From contig NZ_JAUTAY010000001.1 in assembly GCF_030818795.1 (NCBI RefSeq), positions 248,001-312,000 on the forward strand: DNA of 64,000 nucleotides. The letters run 5' to 3'. Positions 53,093 to 63,573 of this stretch are shown here, piece by piece. Within the stretch, counting starts at the first letter, position 1. Each line of letters opens with the position of its first letter. Origin of the DNA: Microbacterium sp. SORGH_AS_0862. Its GTDB lineage: Bacteria; Actinomycetota; Actinomycetes; Actinomycetales; Microbacteriaceae. Under the pieces are notes generated by a model that had not been told where the DNA came from, did no database searches, and saw only the letters and a program-made list of their open reading frames with translations. The position numbers and the translations under genes were made by a program.

Positions 53093-54556
53093 GCGCCGAA
53101 CGACCGGGTCGACGATGGGCGCGACACCGTTGATGGCGGATGTGTCGTTCGCCAGCGCCGCGGTGACGCTGGCCATCGCGCCGAGCATGATCCCGAGCGC
53201 CTCGGTGTTGATGTTCGACATGTCATCGGCTGGCGTGTGATAGTTCGGGTCCATGATGATGCCCTCGGTGCCGCCGAACAGAGCGACCTGCTCCGCCGTC
53301 TTGACGTCGTCGGCACCGGTGAACAGCCCGGATGCGGGGATGCCCGCCAGGATGAACGCGTTGTAATCGCTGCGGGCGTCGAAGGCGGTGTCGATCCAGG
53401 GCTGGCCGATCGCATCGAAGTAGCTCGTGAACGCCGCCTCCGTCGCGATCGAGCCCTCAGGCACCTCCACCGGAGCTTCGTACGTGGACTGGTCGGCGTC
53501 GTACACGGCGATCACGTAGTTGGGAGAGGCGACCATGTCGAAGTTGAGATACGTCGCGATCGCGTCCGCATCGGCCTCGGTCAGTTCTTCCACGTAGTGC
53601 GCCGATCCCAAGAGCCCGATCTCCTCCGCGCCCCACCAGGCGAAGCGGACCGTGTTCTCCAGCTCACCGGATGCGGCCAGCTGGAGAGCGACCTCCAGGA
53701 TCGCCGCCGAGCCCGAGCCGTTGTCGTTGATGCCGGGGCCGTCCTCGACGGAGTCCAGGTGCGCGCCGAGCATGACGACGTTGTCGTCGCGACCAGTGGG
53801 CGTCTCGGCGATGATGTTGAACGTCTCGACGGAGTCGACGTGCTGCTGCAGATCGAGATCCGCCAGGACCGGTCCGTCGGCGAGCGCGGCGAGGAGGTCT
53901 TGACCCTCGCTCTGCAGGATGCCGACCGTCGGTGCGAGGTCGGGCGTCTGCGCGCCGAGGGTGCCCTGGAGGGGGCCATCCTCGTTGTTGTATATGATCA
54001 CGGCCTCCGCGCCGGCGGCAGCGGCCGCCGCCGACTTCTCCGCGAAGGAACAGCTGCCGCGCGAGACGAGAGCGATGGCGCCTGCGGCATCGGTGCCCGC
54101 CCAGTCGTCCGCGGTGCATCCCAGCGGCACGGTCGGGGCGATCAACGGCAGGTCTGTGAGCCCGCCCGCGGGCGTGCCCGGCGTGAACTCCATCGGGATG
54201 CCGAAGGGGTCGGCGGGGCTGTACCCGTCGATGGTCAACGTGTAGGCGTCGATCGTCTGCAGGTCCGCGTCGAAGTACTGGCGCTCGGGCGTGTACCCGG
54301 CGGCCGTCAGCGCCTGCTCGATGTAAGCCGCGCTGGCCTCATAGCCGCTGGTGCCCGCCGCCCGGTTGCCCCCGTTCGCGTCGGCGATGCCCTGCAGCTG
54401 CTGCAGGTGGCCGACGACGGCGTCCACCGTCACCCGCTCCTCCAGATCGGCGGGGTCGACGGCAGCGGCCGGCGCGATGCCGGCGGTCACCGCCAGAGCC
54501 GCGCCGATGCCTATTCCGATTCCGATACGGGTGGCTCGTGGCTGTGATGTCCTCAC
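53084..54556 (-). CDS. Secreted M28 family aminopeptidase, C-terminus frameshifted
   Basis: A 490-residue exported zinc aminopeptidase. A signal peptide (1-33, AAA-V end) is followed by a PA domain insert (about 120-235) and the M28 catalytic domain with metal ligands and catalytic acid in LGAHLDS, GINDNGSGS, WWGAEEIGLLG, NFDMVA and NYHTPADD. It releases N-terminal amino acids from peptides outside the cell. The last residues VVRRPR are out of frame: a sortase-type anchor continues in the next frame (see 52950-53092). Confidence 0.88.
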   Translation of the reverse strand: MRTSQPRATRIGIGIGIGAALAVTAGIAPAAAVDPADLEERVTVDAVVGHLQQLQGIADANGGNRAAGTSGYEASAAYIEQALTAAGYTPERQYFDADLQTIDAYTLTIDGYSPADPFGIPMEFTPGTPAGGLTDLPLIAPTVPLGCTADDWAGTDAAGAIALVSRGSCSFAEKSAAAAAAGAEAVIIYNNEDGPLQGTLGAQTPDLAPTVGILQSEGQDLLAALADGPVLADLDLQQHVDSVETFNIIAETPTGRDDNVVMLGAHLDSVEDGPGINDNGSGSAAILEVALQLAASGELENTVRFAWWGAEEIGLLGSAHYVEELTEADADAIATYLNFDMVASPNYVIAVYDADQSTYEAPVEVPEGSIATEAAFTSYFDAIGQPWIDTAFDARSDYNAFILAGIPASGLFTGADDVKTAEQVALFGGTEGIIMDPNYHTPADDMSNINTEALGIMLGAMASVTAALANDTSAINGVAPIVDPVVRRPR

Positions 54557-54678
54557 CTGATGTCCTCTCGCGTTTCCCCGGTGCGCCCGACGCTAGTCGG
54601 ATTCGGCGAAGATCGCTTAGACAATTCACAGGTTCGTAACGCGACGCGGGAGGCGCACACAGCACCCGCGGAGTCGGC

Positions 54679-55275
54679 TCAGAACAGCGAGCCCAGGACG
54701 TCCAGCCTGAGCTGGGCGATGACGGCGATCAGCGCGACGTCGAGGATGGCGACCAGCGGCGCCCAGCTCGCGAGCCACCGACCGACCGGCCGCATCCGGC
54801 TGCCCCACAGCCCCGCACGCGCACTCCAGCCGAGCGTGACCCAGAACAGCGGGATGGTGACGAGCCACACGACCATGCACCAAGGGCAGAGCGAGCCGTA
54901 CTCGAAGACGCTCCGGTAGGCCAGGAAGTGCACGAACACGAAGGCGGCGGCGATGAAGGCCAGGTAGGTGCGCCAGTACCAGCTCCTGAGGCCGTTCGCA
55001 CCGGCCAGCGCCGTCACGCCGGCGTAGATCGGCCCGAGGAACAGCACGACGCCGAGGAGGGAGTTGCTGAAGCCGAGGAGGTTGCCGCCGGGCGAGAGCA
55101 GGTTGGGCCCGCACGTCACGATCACGCTCAATTGGCATGACACGAGCGGGTCGACGCCCCGCAGCTGCCCGATTTACTCCAGGTACAGCAGGAACGAGAC
55201 CGCCCAGCCGAGCACGCCGGCGACGATCCAGAACACGGCGAGCGCGCGTGCAGGGGGCGCGGTGGGAACGCTCAT
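54679..55275 (-). pseudogene. Vitamin K epoxide reductase family protein with premature stop
   Basis: A VKOR-type membrane oxidase that would reoxidise thiol-disulphide partners. From the ATG at 55275 the frame reads MSVPTAPPARALAVFW ... SFLLYLE and then meets TAA at 55174-55176 (codon 34), where related proteins usually have Tyr (TAC). Downstream it continues in frame: IGQLRGVDPLVSCQL, the loop cysteines 47 and 55, four membrane helices and the CPWC active site at 130-133. A GTG at 55143 could restart translation but would lose the first helix. Confidence 0.8.
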
Positions 55276-55340
55276 GCGCTCAGTGTGCGCGCGAGGAGTC
55301 CGGCTCACGGGGCGCGGCGGCCGTGACTAATACGTCCGGC

Positions 55341-56420
55341 TCACCGCATCCCCTGGAGCTGGTCGACAGATACGACGCCGGGGTGCAGGGCGCCGTTCGC
55401 GATGAGCGTGGGAACGGTCGCCGTGCGGATCTCCTCCTCGACGATCCGCTTGCCGTCCGCGACGATGTCGTGCACCCGATCGGATGCGGCGAGCCGCGCG
55501 ATCTCCTGGATGTCGGCGTCGTCGTAGCCCGCCTCAGCGAGCCACTCCTGCAGCTGGGTCTCGGCCTGCTCCGTCGAGGCCTGCTCGTTGAACCAGATCT
55601 GCCAGGCGACGCCGTCGGCGCGTTCCCCGGTGAAGATGTGCTCGAGGATCCGCCAGTCCGTTGCTCCCTGCGCGGGGACATCGGCCTGCTCCGTGAGGCG
55701 GATGGCGGTGAGGTAGTCGGTGATCAGCGGCGAGTTCGTGAACTTCGGGGCGGCATCCGGGCCGATCGGATACGGGATGTAGGCGAGGTTCTGTCGGTCG
55801 GCGAAGCCCGCGCTCTCGATGTTGCGGAAGAGCTCGGCGCAGAAGCGGCAGCCCGGGTCGATGACTTCGACCGCCACCGGGAGCTCATCGCGGTATCCGC
55901 CGGCGTAGCTCGCCGCCTCGGGGAGGTACTCGCGCGCGTCCCAGTCCTTCAGCCGGCTCGGCAGCGCGTCGAAGGTCTTGCCGAGCGAGCGGAACTCCGC
56001 CGCGAACGCGCCGACGACATCCCCCTTGGCCAGCGCGGAGCCGAAGTCGTCCGCACCGGCGTCGATGCTGCACGCGCCCGCGGAGAGGCTGCAGGCCTGT
56101 GTGTCCTGCGGGTTGCACGTGCCGTAGACGAAGAGGTTGAGCCCGCTCTTGCCGACGATGTAGAGGCTCACGACGAGCGAGAGCACCATGATCCAGGCGG
56201 TCACCTCGATCGCGATGCTCGCCGGCTTCACGAGTCTCGGCGCCCGGACCGCGAGCGGCGCGAGCATGCTGTTCTTCACATCCTCGCGGAACGACGTGTC
56301 GCAGGGGCGGAACGTCACGCGTCGGGTGACGCATCGCCATGCCGTGCCGAGCAGGCGCCGGTACTTGGCGGAGACCGCCGCCAGGACGAGCAGCACGAGG
56401 AACGCGGCGATGCACAGCAT
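55341..56420 (-). CDS. Membrane-bound thioredoxin-fold (DsbA-like) protein
   Basis: A 359-residue protein. Two membrane helices (about 3-19 and 69-91) precede an extracytoplasmic thioredoxin-like domain (about 178-355) with the redox motif CRFC at 191-194. The region 95-125 has further cysteines (CNPQDTQACSLSAGACS) that may form a disulphide. With the adjacent VKOR it would make an oxidative protein-folding pair. It begins directly after the aminotransferase stop, so the two are co-transcribed. Confidence 0.78.
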   Translation of the reverse strand: MLCIAAFLVLLVLAAVSAKYRRLLGTAWRCVTRRVTFRPCDTSFREDVKNSMLAPLAVRAPRLVKPASIAIEVTAWIMVLSLVVSLYIVGKSGLNLFVYGTCNPQDTQACSLSAGACSIDAGADDFGSALAKGDVVGAFAAEFRSLGKTFDALPSRLKDWDAREYLPEAASYAGGYRDELPVAVEVIDPGCRFCAELFRNIESAGFADRQNLAYIPYPIGPDAAPKFTNSPLITDYLTAIRLTEQADVPAQGATDWRILEHIFTGERADGVAWQIWFNEQASTEQAETQLQEWLAEAGYDDADIQEIARLAASDRVHDIVADGKRIVEEEIRTATVPTLIANGALHPGVVSVDQLQGMR

Positions 56421-57659
56421 TCAGAGACCCCTCAGCATCCGGCCGAGCACGTCGAGGCAGCGCTCGACGTCCCGCTCGGTGTTGTGCGCGCCGACGCTGA
56501 AGCGCAGCAGCGGCTCGACCCGTTCGCGTTCGCGCAGCCAGTAGTGCGCGCAGAAGTATCCGCTGCGCGCGGAGATCCCCGCCTTCGAGAGGAAGACCGC
56601 GAGTCGGTTGCTGTCGACGCGATGGGCGCGAAACGGCACGAGCGCGCCGTCGGCATCACCGAAGACGGTCAGGTGCGGTATCTCGGCCAACCCCTCGCGA
56701 AGCGCACGCGTGAGGCGTCGCTCACGCTGCTCGACGGACTCCCCCACGGTGCGCGGGTACGCCTCGCGCCACCGCAGCGCCGCGCCGAAGGCGAGGATCT
56801 CGCCCCACGCCTGCAGACCCGGTTCGAGGCGGGTGTGCGGCTCGTCGAGCAGCACGAAGTCGTCCGCGGAGACCTCCGCCACCTGACCGCCGCCGACGAA
56901 CCCGACCTCGAGAGACATCAGAAGCTCCCGCGTCGCGACGACGACCCCCAGGGATGGCCCGTACGCCTTGTGGGCCGAGAAGCAGATCGCGTCGGCCGCG
57001 AGAGAGCGCAGGACCTCGGGCGCGTGGGCCATCGCCTGCGCGGCGTCGACGATGACCGTCCCGCCGAGACGGTGGGCGTCGGCCACGAGCCCCGGCAGAT
57101 CGGCGGTCACGGCGCCGTCCACGTTGTTCTGCGCCGAGACGACCACGAGGGCGTCGGTGAGGTCGGCGTCGCGGTACATCAGGGCGCCGAGGGCATCGCG
57201 CTCCAGCACGACGCGATCGATCCCGCGAGCGCGGGAGACGGCGATGGTGCTGAGAAAGACCGCGTTGTGCTCGGTGACCGTCGTCACGACTCTGCGGAAT
57301 CGGCCGGCGGGCATCTGCGCCAGCAGGAGGTTCAGCCCGTACGTGGTGTTCAACGTGAACGAGACCGCATGCGTGCGGGAGGTGAGCCCGAGCGTGCGCA
57401 GCACCGCGGCGCGCGTGTCGGCGACGCCCGCATCCACCTGGCGCGCGCTCTCGTACGAGGCGCGGCCGCCGCACGCGTTGCGGGTGCGGAAGTACTGGTC
57501 GAACACCTCGATCACGGGCGCGGGCCGCATCGACTGGCAGGCCGCATCCAGATACACGGTGTCGGCGGGCAGGTAGGCGAAGCCGGGACGATCCGCGGCA
57601 TCCTCCCCCGCCGGGGTGCGGCGCAGTCTCCTCACCCCTCCGATGATCCGCGGGCGCAC
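56421..57659 (-). CDS. Aminotransferase class V / cysteine desulfurase-like enzyme
   Basis: A 412-residue PLP enzyme of fold type I. The PLP lysine is in FSAHKAYGPS (about residue 217), with the cofactor Asp/His in VIVDAAQAMAH and TVTEHNAVF. A Cys in GYFCAHYWLR (about 368) near the C-terminus is in the position of the SufS/CsdA active-site loop. Linkage to the thioredoxin-like and VKOR genes suggests a sulphur or thiol-related role, but the substrate is unknown. Confidence 0.78.
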   Translation of the reverse strand: MRPRIIGGVRRLRRTPAGEDAADRPGFAYLPADTVYLDAACQSMRPAPVIEVFDQYFRTRNACGGRASYESARQVDAGVADTRAAVLRTLGLTSRTHAVSFTLNTTYGLNLLLAQMPAGRFRRVVTTVTEHNAVFLSTIAVSRARGIDRVVLERDALGALMYRDADLTDALVVVSAQNNVDGAVTADLPGLVADAHRLGGTVIVDAAQAMAHAPEVLRSLAADAICFSAHKAYGPSLGVVVATRELLMSLEVGFVGGGQVAEVSADDFVLLDEPHTRLEPGLQAWGEILAFGAALRWREAYPRTVGESVEQRERRLTRALREGLAEIPHLTVFGDADGALVPFRAHRVDSNRLAVFLSKAGISARSGYFCAHYWLRERERVEPLLRFSVGAHNTERDVERCLDVLGRMLRGL

Positions 57660-57723
57660 GTCGCGCCGCGTCCGGCGGAGCCGTGACTATGCCCGTGAGG
57701 CGGGAATCGAGAGGGTGTCCGAC

Positions 57724-58647
57724 TCAGCGGGCCCGCGGATGAGCCGCCGCATAGACGTCACGAAGGACGTCGACACTCACGTGCGTGTAGATCTGGGTCG
57801 TCGCCACCGAGGAGTGGCCGAGCAGCTCCTGCACCACGCGCACGTCGGCGCCTCCCTGCAGCAGGTGCGTCGCGAACGAGTGGCGCAGCGTGTGCGGCGA
57901 GACGTGCGCCTCGAGCCCCGCGGCTTCCGCCGCCTGCTGCAGAACGGCCCACGCGCTCTGCCGCGACAGCGCCGCTCCCCGCACCCCCAGGAAGAGGCGC
58001 GGCGTGCCCCGGCCGCGGCGCGCGAGTTCGGGGCGGGCACGCGTGAGGTAGGCGTCGACCGCGGCGCGGGCGTAGGAGCCGACCGGCACGATCCGCTCCT
58101 TCGATCCCTTTCCCCGCACCCGAAGGACCTCGCCGTGCGCGAGATCGTCGACGTCCAGCTGCACGACCTCCGAGACGCGGGCGCCGGTCGCGTACAGCAG
58201 CTCGACGAGCGCCCGGTCGCGGAGCTCGACGGGAGTGGCCTGATCGGCCCGCCCGGGCGCGGGACCCGCCGCGTCGAGGAGCCGCTCGACCTGATCGATG
58301 GTCAGCGCCTTGGGGAGCCGCTGCGCGAGTTTGGGCGGTCGGAGATCCTGCGCCGGATCGTCCTCGCGGATCCCCTCGCGCACGAGGAACCGGTGCAACC
58401 CGCGGACCGAGGACTGCAGTCGGGCGAGGCTGGATGCCGCGGGCCGCGGTTCGGCCGCCGCCCTCTCCGCGGCGAACGCGGCGACCATCGCCGCATCCAC
58501 CTCGTCGACGCCGTCGACGCCGCGCTCCGCGAGCCACGCCACGTAGGTCGCCAGGTCGCGGCGGTACGCGTCGACGGTGTGGGAGGCCAGTCCGCGTTCG
58601 ATCGTCACATGACGCAGGTACACCTCGACCGCGCGGCCGATGCGCAT
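57724..58647 (-). CDS. xerD: Tyrosine recombinase XerD
   Basis: A 307-residue chromosome dimer-resolution recombinase. The SAM-like N-terminal domain (1-100) precedes the catalytic domain with Arg in TGARVSEVV, Lys in [10 protein letters not shown], HxxR in [14 protein letters not shown], His in [15 protein letters not shown] and the nucleophile Tyr in the same motif. It is found in this order (nudix-xerD-parA) in related genomes, which identifies it as XerD rather than an element integrase. Confidence 0.92.
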   Translation of the reverse strand: MRIGRAVEVYLRHVTIERGLASHTVDAYRRDLATYVAWLAERGVDGVDEVDAAMVAAFAAERAAAEPRPAASSLARLQSSVRGLHRFLVREGIREDDPAQDLRPPKLAQRLPKALTIDQVERLLDAAGPAPGRADQATPVELRDRALVELLYATGARVSEVVQLDVDDLAHGEVLRVRGKGSKERIVPVGSYARAAVDAYLTRARPELARRGRGTPRLFLGVRGAALSRQSAWAVLQQAAEAAGLEAHVSPHTLRHSFATHLLQGGADVRVVQELLGHSSVATTQIYTHVSVDVLRDVYAAAHPRAR

Positions 58648-58648
58648 C

Positions 58649-59218
58649 TCAGCGGGCCAGGTCGTCCCGGCGGAGCCGTTCGGCCGCGGCCAGCACACCC
58701 GAGATCAGGATCCCGTTGCGGAGGCTGCCCGCGAGGATCGCTCCGACGACCTCGGGCAGCGGCACCCACTGCGCGACGATGTCCGCCTCTTCGTCGGTGC
58801 GCTCGTGGGCGCTGAGCTGGACGAGATCGCGCGCGAGGAAGACGTGGACGATCTCGTCGCTGCCGCCGGGGCTCGTGAACAGGCTCACGAGAGGCTCGAG
58901 GCTGCCCGCAGCGAGATCCACCTCCTCCGCGAGCTCCCGGCGAGCGGTCTCGGCGGGCGTCTCCCCCGCCACATCGAGCAGCCCGGCCGGGATCTCCCAG
59001 TCGCGGCGACGGATCGGATGCCGGTACTGCTGGATGAGCAGGACTCGCCCTTCGTCGTCGATGGCCACGACGGCGGCCGCCCCGGTGTGGTCGACATAGT
59101 CGCGGACGATCTCGCCGTCGCCGTAGCGCACCACATCCGAGCGCACGTCCCAGACGCGGCCGTGGAAGACCACGCTCGTGTCGACGACCTCGCCGTCGAA
59201 CCGCTCGTCCTCGATCAC
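58649..59218 (-). CDS. NUDIX hydrolase (ADP-ribose pyrophosphatase type)
   Basis: A 189-residue NUDIX enzyme. The NUDIX box is [21 protein letters not shown] (about 86-106) and [19 protein letters not shown] is characteristic of ADP-ribose pyrophosphatases (NudF-like). It splits ADP-ribose to AMP and ribose 5-phosphate. The GTG at 59218 was chosen because homologous sequence starts there; the longer frame runs into pyrG. One base separates its stop from the xerD start. Confidence 0.9.
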   Translation of the reverse strand: MIEDERFDGEVVDTSVVFHGRVWDVRSDVVRYGDGEIVRDYVDHTGAAAVVAIDDEGRVLLIQQYRHPIRRRDWEIPAGLLDVAGETPAETARRELAEEVDLAAGSLEPLVSLFTSPGGSDEIVHVFLARDLVQLSAHERTDEEADIVAQWVPLPEVVGAILAGSLRNGILISGVLAAAERLRRDDLAR

Positions 59219-59231
59219 GGCCGCGCCCCGC

Positions 59232-60941
59232 TCACGCGTTCTCGACGTCGAACAGCTCGCTCGCGCGGTGACGGTCCAGCGCTGCGCCGACGAGTCCGCG
59301 GAACAGCGGATGCGGCGCGGTCGGCCGCGAGCGCAGCTCGGGGTGTGCCTGTGTCGCGATGTAGTACGGGTGCACGTCACGCGGCAGCTCGACGTACTCG
59401 ACCAGACCGAGGTCGGGGTTCAGGCCGGAGAAGACGAGCCCCGCTTCTGCGAGCTGCTCCCGGTACGCGTTGTTGACCTCGTAGCGGTGGCGGTGCCGCT
59501 CGGAGGCGCGGTTCGCCCCGTAGACCTCCGCCGCGATCGAGCCCTCGGCGAGGTCGGCCGGGTACAGCCCGAGACGCATCGTGCCGCCCAGGTCGCCGTG
59601 GTCGAGGATGTCGACCTGCTCGGCCATCGTGGCGACGACCGGGTGGACGGTGTCGGGGTCGAATTCGCTCGAGGACGCGCCCTCCAGGCCCGCCATCGTC
59701 CGGGCGTACTCGATGACCATGCACTGCAGGCCCAGGCAGATGCCGAGCGTCGGGATGCCCTGCTCACGCGCGAAGCGCAGAGCACCGAGCTTGCCCTCGA
59801 TGCCGCGGATGCCGAATCCGCCGGGCACGACGATGCCGTCGACGTCCGCGAGCGCGGCCGCGGCGCCCTCGGGCGTCTCGCAGGTGTCGGAGGGGATCCA
59901 CCGGATGTTCACGTGGGTCTCGTGGGCGAAGCCGCCGGCCTTCAGCGCCTCCGTCACCGACAGGTAGGCGTCGGGAAGGTCGATGTACTTGCCGACCAGT
60001 CCGATCGTGACGTCGTGCTTGGGGTTGTGCACGGCGTTGAGAACCTGCTGCCAGCGCGACCAGTCGACCTCCGCCGCCTTCTCGCTGAGCCCGAGCCGGC
60101 GGGCGATGTACGCGTCCAGGCCCTGCTCGTTGAGGGTGGAGGGGATGTCGTAGATGCTCGGCAGATCGACGGTGTTGATGACGCCCTCGACGTCGACGTC
60201 GCACATGAGCGCGATCTTGCGCTTGTTGGCGTCGGTGACGGGACGGTCGCTGCGCAGCACCAGGGCGTCGGGCTGGATGCCGATCGAGCGGAGAGCGGCG
60301 ACGGAGTGCTGCGTGGGCTTGGTCTTCTGCTCCCCCGACGCGCCCATGAAGGGCACGAGGGAGACATGCACGAAGAACACCGTGTCGCGGCCGAGCTCGT
60401 GACGCAGCTGACGCGCCGCCTCGAGGAACGGCTGGGACTCGATGTCGCCGACCGTGCCGCCCACCTCGGTGATGATCACGTCGGGCTTGGGCGACTCGCT
60501 GGCCTGCAGCCGCATCCGTCGCTTGATCTCGTCGGTGATGTGCGGGATCACCTGCACGGTGTCGCCCAGGTACTCGCCGCGGCGCTCGCGGGCGATCACC
60601 TGGGAGTAGATCTGACCGGTCGTGACGTTGGCGGCCTGGCTCAGCTCGATGTCGAGGAAGCGCTCGTAGTGCCCGATGTCGAGGTCGGTCTCGGCTCCGT
60701 CGTCGGTGACGAAGACCTCGCCGTGCTGGAACGGATTCATCGTTCCCGGGTCGACGTTCAGGTACGGGTCGAGCTTCTGCATGACGACGCGCAGGCCCCG
60801 AGCGGTGAGCAGATTGCCCAGGCTGGCCGCGGTCAGCCCCTTACCCAATGAGGAGACGACACCGCCCGTCACGAAGATGTGCTTGGTGGTGTCGTCGTTG
60901 TTCGTACCGTGGGAGAGGCCTGAGCCGGAAGAGTTCGTCAC
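59232..60941 (-). CDS. pyrG: CTP synthase
   Basis: A 569-residue glutamine-dependent CTP synthetase. The N-terminal synthase domain has [10 protein letters not shown] at 26-35 and [11 protein letters not shown]; the C-terminal class I glutaminase has the Cys in GICLGLQ and the His-Glu pair in AHPELRSRP. It makes CTP from UTP. It starts with GTG, has a 16-residue non-conserved N-terminal extension, and is followed by the nudix gene after 13 bases. Confidence 0.96.
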   Translation of the reverse strand: MTNSSGSGLSHGTNNDDTTKHIFVTGGVVSSLGKGLTAASLGNLLTARGLRVVMQKLDPYLNVDPGTMNPFQHGEVFVTDDGAETDLDIGHYERFLDIELSQAANVTTGQIYSQVIARERRGEYLGDTVQVIPHITDEIKRRMRLQASESPKPDVIITEVGGTVGDIESQPFLEAARQLRHELGRDTVFFVHVSLVPFMGASGEQKTKPTQHSVAALRSIGIQPDALVLRSDRPVTDANKRKIALMCDVDVEGVINTVDLPSIYDIPSTLNEQGLDAYIARRLGLSEKAAEVDWSRWQQVLNAVHNPKHDVTIGLVGKYIDLPDAYLSVTEALKAGGFAHETHVNIRWIPSDTCETPEGAAAALADVDGIVVPGGFGIRGIEGKLGALRFAREQGIPTLGICLGLQCMVIEYARTMAGLEGASSSEFDPDTVHPVVATMAEQVDILDHGDLGGTMRLGLYPADLAEGSIAAEVYGANRASERHRHRYEVNNAYREQLAEAGLVFSGLNPDLGLVEYVELPRDVHPYYIATQAHPELRSRPTAPHPLFRGLVGAALDRHRASELFDVENA

Positions 60942-60955
60942 GGGCTTCTATCCTA

Positions 60956-62653
60956 TCAGTGGGCCGGACCGGCGAGGGCGAGCAACTCCCGCGCGTGTGT
61001 GAGTGCTGCGTCGGAGTCTGCCAAACCGGACAGCAGTCGCGCCATCTCCGCTTCCCGTTCGGCCCCCGTCAGACGCCGGACGCTGGACTGGGTGACGGAG
61101 CCGTCGTTCTGCTTCACGACGCTGAGGTGGTTCGTCGCGAACGCCGCCACCTGGGCGAGGTGGGTCACGACGATCACCTGCGAGGTCTCGGCGAGGCGGG
61201 CCAGGCGCCGCCCCACCTCGATCGCGGCGGCGCCGCCGATTCCCGCATCCACCTCGTCGAAGACGAACGTGGGCACGGGATCGGTCGCGGCGATCACGAC
61301 CTCGATCGCGAGCATCACGCGACTGAGCTCGCCGCCCGAGGCCCCCTTGGACACGGGACGCGGGGCAGCCCCAGGATGCGGGGCGAGGAGGATCGCGACC
61401 TCGTCGCGTCCCGCGGCGGATGCGGGCGCCTCGCTCACCTGCACCTCGACGCGGGCGTCGGGCAGGGCGAGGGCGTGGAGTTCTTCCGTGACATCGGCCG
61501 CGAGCCGGTCCGCCGCCTCGCGGCGCGCCGCGGTCAGGGCGGTGGCCGCGGCGTCGAGGCGTTCGACGAGCTGCGCGCGCTCGGCACTCAACCGCTCGAC
61601 GCGCGAGTCGTCGTCGTCGAGCTCGGCCAAGCGGTCGCCGCCGTCCGCGGCGAGCGTGAGTGCGGCCTCCAGGCTGCCGTGGGCGCGCACGAGGCCGGCG
61701 AGCACGCTGCGGCGTTCCTCGACGGCGGCGAGCTCGGCCGGTCCCGTTTCGTCGAGATCGGCGAGATAGCCGGCGACGGTGCCGGCGAGATCGACGATCC
61801 GGTACGAGATCTCGGCGGCCTGTTCGGCTATCGCCGCGACGGCGGGGTCGGCATCGGACACGCGCTCCAGGGCGCGACGGGCCTCGGCGACGAGGGTGGA
61901 TGCATCGGGCGCGTCGTGTTCGCTGGCGAGCGCCTCGTGCGCGAGCGCGGCGGCGGCTCGAAGCTCTTCCACGTTGGCCAGGAGTTCGGCGCGCGCCGCC
62001 AACTGCGCGTCCTCCCCCGGCTGGGGTGATGCGGCCTCGATCGCGGCGAGATCGGCGCGCAACTGCTCCGCCTCGCGCAGCCGCTCGTCGCGGCGCTGGA
62101 CCAGCTCGGCGAGTTCCGCGTCCAGCTCACGCGTCCGCTCGTACGCGCGTCGGTACTCCTCCAGCGACCCGGCGACGCTCTGTCCCGCATAACGATCAAG
62201 GGCGTCGCGCTGGGCCGCGCCGGAGCGCAGGCGCAGCTGGTCGGACTGCCCGTGCACGGCCACGAGGAGAGCGGCGAGGTCGGTCAAGACGCCCACCGGT
62301 GCCGTTCTGCCGCCCACCGTGGCGCGGCTGCGTCCCTCGGCGCTCAGGGTTCGACCGAGCAGAAGCTCGGCGCGGTCGCCTGCGACCGGGTCCAGGTCCC
62401 CGCCCGCCTCGCGGACGCGCTCGGCGGCGGCACCGTCGGCGTCCACGATCCAGACGCCCTCGACGACCGCGGCGGCCGCACCCGATCGCACGACCCCCGA
62501 GTCGGCGCGCGCGCCCAGCAGCAGCCCGAGCCCGGTGACGACCATCGTCTTGCCCGCACCGGTCTCGCCCGTGATGGCCGTGAAGCCGGGCCCCATGGGC
62601 AGCGTCGCATCGGCGATGACACCGAGCTCTCGCAGGCGCATCTCCTCGATCAC
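60956..62653 (-). CDS. recN: DNA repair protein RecN
   Basis: A 565-residue SMC-like ATPase for double-strand-break repair. Walker A is GETGAGKT at 29-36 and Walker B lies in PTFVFDEVDAGIGG, with the signature GASGGELSRVMLA before it. A long coiled-coil of Ala/Glu/Arg-rich helices spans about 150-390. The GTG at 62653 overlaps the nadK stop (GTGA). Confidence 0.93.
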   Translation of the reverse strand: MIEEMRLRELGVIADATLPMGPGFTAITGETGAGKTMVVTGLGLLLGARADSGVVRSGAAAAVVEGVWIVDADGAAAERVREAGGDLDPVAGDRAELLLGRTLSAEGRSRATVGGRTAPVGVLTDLAALLVAVHGQSDQLRLRSGAAQRDALDRYAGQSVAGSLEEYRRAYERTRELDAELAELVQRRDERLREAEQLRADLAAIEAASPQPGEDAQLAARAELLANVEELRAAAALAHEALASEHDAPDASTLVAEARRALERVSDADPAVAAIAEQAAEISYRIVDLAGTVAGYLADLDETGPAELAAVEERRSVLAGLVRAHGSLEAALTLAADGGDRLAELDDDDSRVERLSAERAQLVERLDAAATALTAARREAADRLAADVTEELHALALPDARVEVQVSEAPASAAGRDEVAILLAPHPGAAPRPVSKGASGGELSRVMLAIEVVIAATDPVPTFVFDEVDAGIGGAAAIEVGRRLARLAETSQVIVVTHLAQVAAFATNHLSVVKQNDGSVTQSSVRRLTGAEREAEMARLLSGLADSDAALTHARELLALAGPAH

Positions 62654-63573
62654 GCGGTGACCTCGCCCGCCGGTCCCCGCCATCCGGTGACGGGCAGGTG
62701 GAACTTCTGCACGAGACGCTCGGTGAATGCCGGCGGATGCAGGCGCGCGAGACGCACCGGCTCCGAGGAGCGGCGCGCGACGACCCGAGCTCCCGGTGGC
62801 AGTTCGTGCGAGCGGCGGCCGTCGCACCAGAGGATGCCGGTGCCGTGCGTCCGGGCCAGCACCTCGATCGCGACCGCGGCCTCCGGGCCGACCACGAGCG
62901 GCTTCGCGAACAGTGCGTGCGCCGACAGCGGGACGACCGAGATGGCTTCGACGGTCGGCCAGATGATCGGGCCGCCGGCGGAGAAGTTGTAGGCGGTGGA
63001 GCCGGTGGGGGTCGCGATGACGACGCCGTCGCATCCGAAGCTCGACAGGGGCCGCCCGTCGATCTCCATGACGACCTCGAGCATCCGCTCGCGGCTCGCC
63101 TTCTCGACAGTCGCCTCGTTCAATGCCCAGGTGCTGTAGATGACCTGCCCCGAGGCGTCCTTGACCCGCACCGACAGGGCGAGGCGTTCTTCGACGCGGT
63201 AGTCGCGGGCGATGACCCGCGCCACCGCCTCGTCCATGTCGTCTCGCTCGCTCTCGGCGAGGAAGCCCACGTGGCCCATGTTGATGCCGAGCACGGGCGC
63301 GGTGCCGCTGCGCACCATCTCGGCCGCACGCAGGATGGTGCCGTCGCCGCCGAGCACGATCGCCAGCTCGATCTCGTGCAGGGGCACATCGACGCCCAGC
63401 ACGGCCAGGTCGGCGCAGCGCGGCAGCACTTCAGCGAGCTCATCGCGATCGTCTTCTGCCAGCACGGGAGTGGCTCCCGCGGCGCGCAGGGCCGAGATCA
63501 CCCGATCGGCCGCCTCGACGGTGTCTGCGCGGCGCGCGTGGGCCACCACGAGGATGTGGCGCGGATCGGTCAT
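62650..63573 (-). CDS. nadK: NAD kinase
   Basis: A 307-residue ATP-NAD kinase making NADP. The conserved GGDGT is at residues 75-79, with LGINMGHVGFL, the ALNEATVEK motif and GVVIATPTGSTAYNFSAGGP. The ATG at 63573 starts MTDPRHILVVAHARR and overlaps the tlyA stop (ATGA). Confidence 0.95.
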   Translation of the reverse strand: MTDPRHILVVAHARRADTVEAADRVISALRAAGATPVLAEDDRDELAEVLPRCADLAVLGVDVPLHEIELAIVLGGDGTILRAAEMVRSGTAPVLGINMGHVGFLAESERDDMDEAVARVIARDYRVEERLALSVRVKDASGQVIYSTWALNEATVEKASRERMLEVVMEIDGRPLSSFGCDGVVIATPTGSTAYNFSAGGPIIWPTVEAISVVPLSAHALFAKPLVVGPEAAVAIEVLARTHGTGILWCDGRRSHELPPGARVVARRSSEPVRLARLHPPAFTERLVQKFHLPVTGWRGPAGEVTA

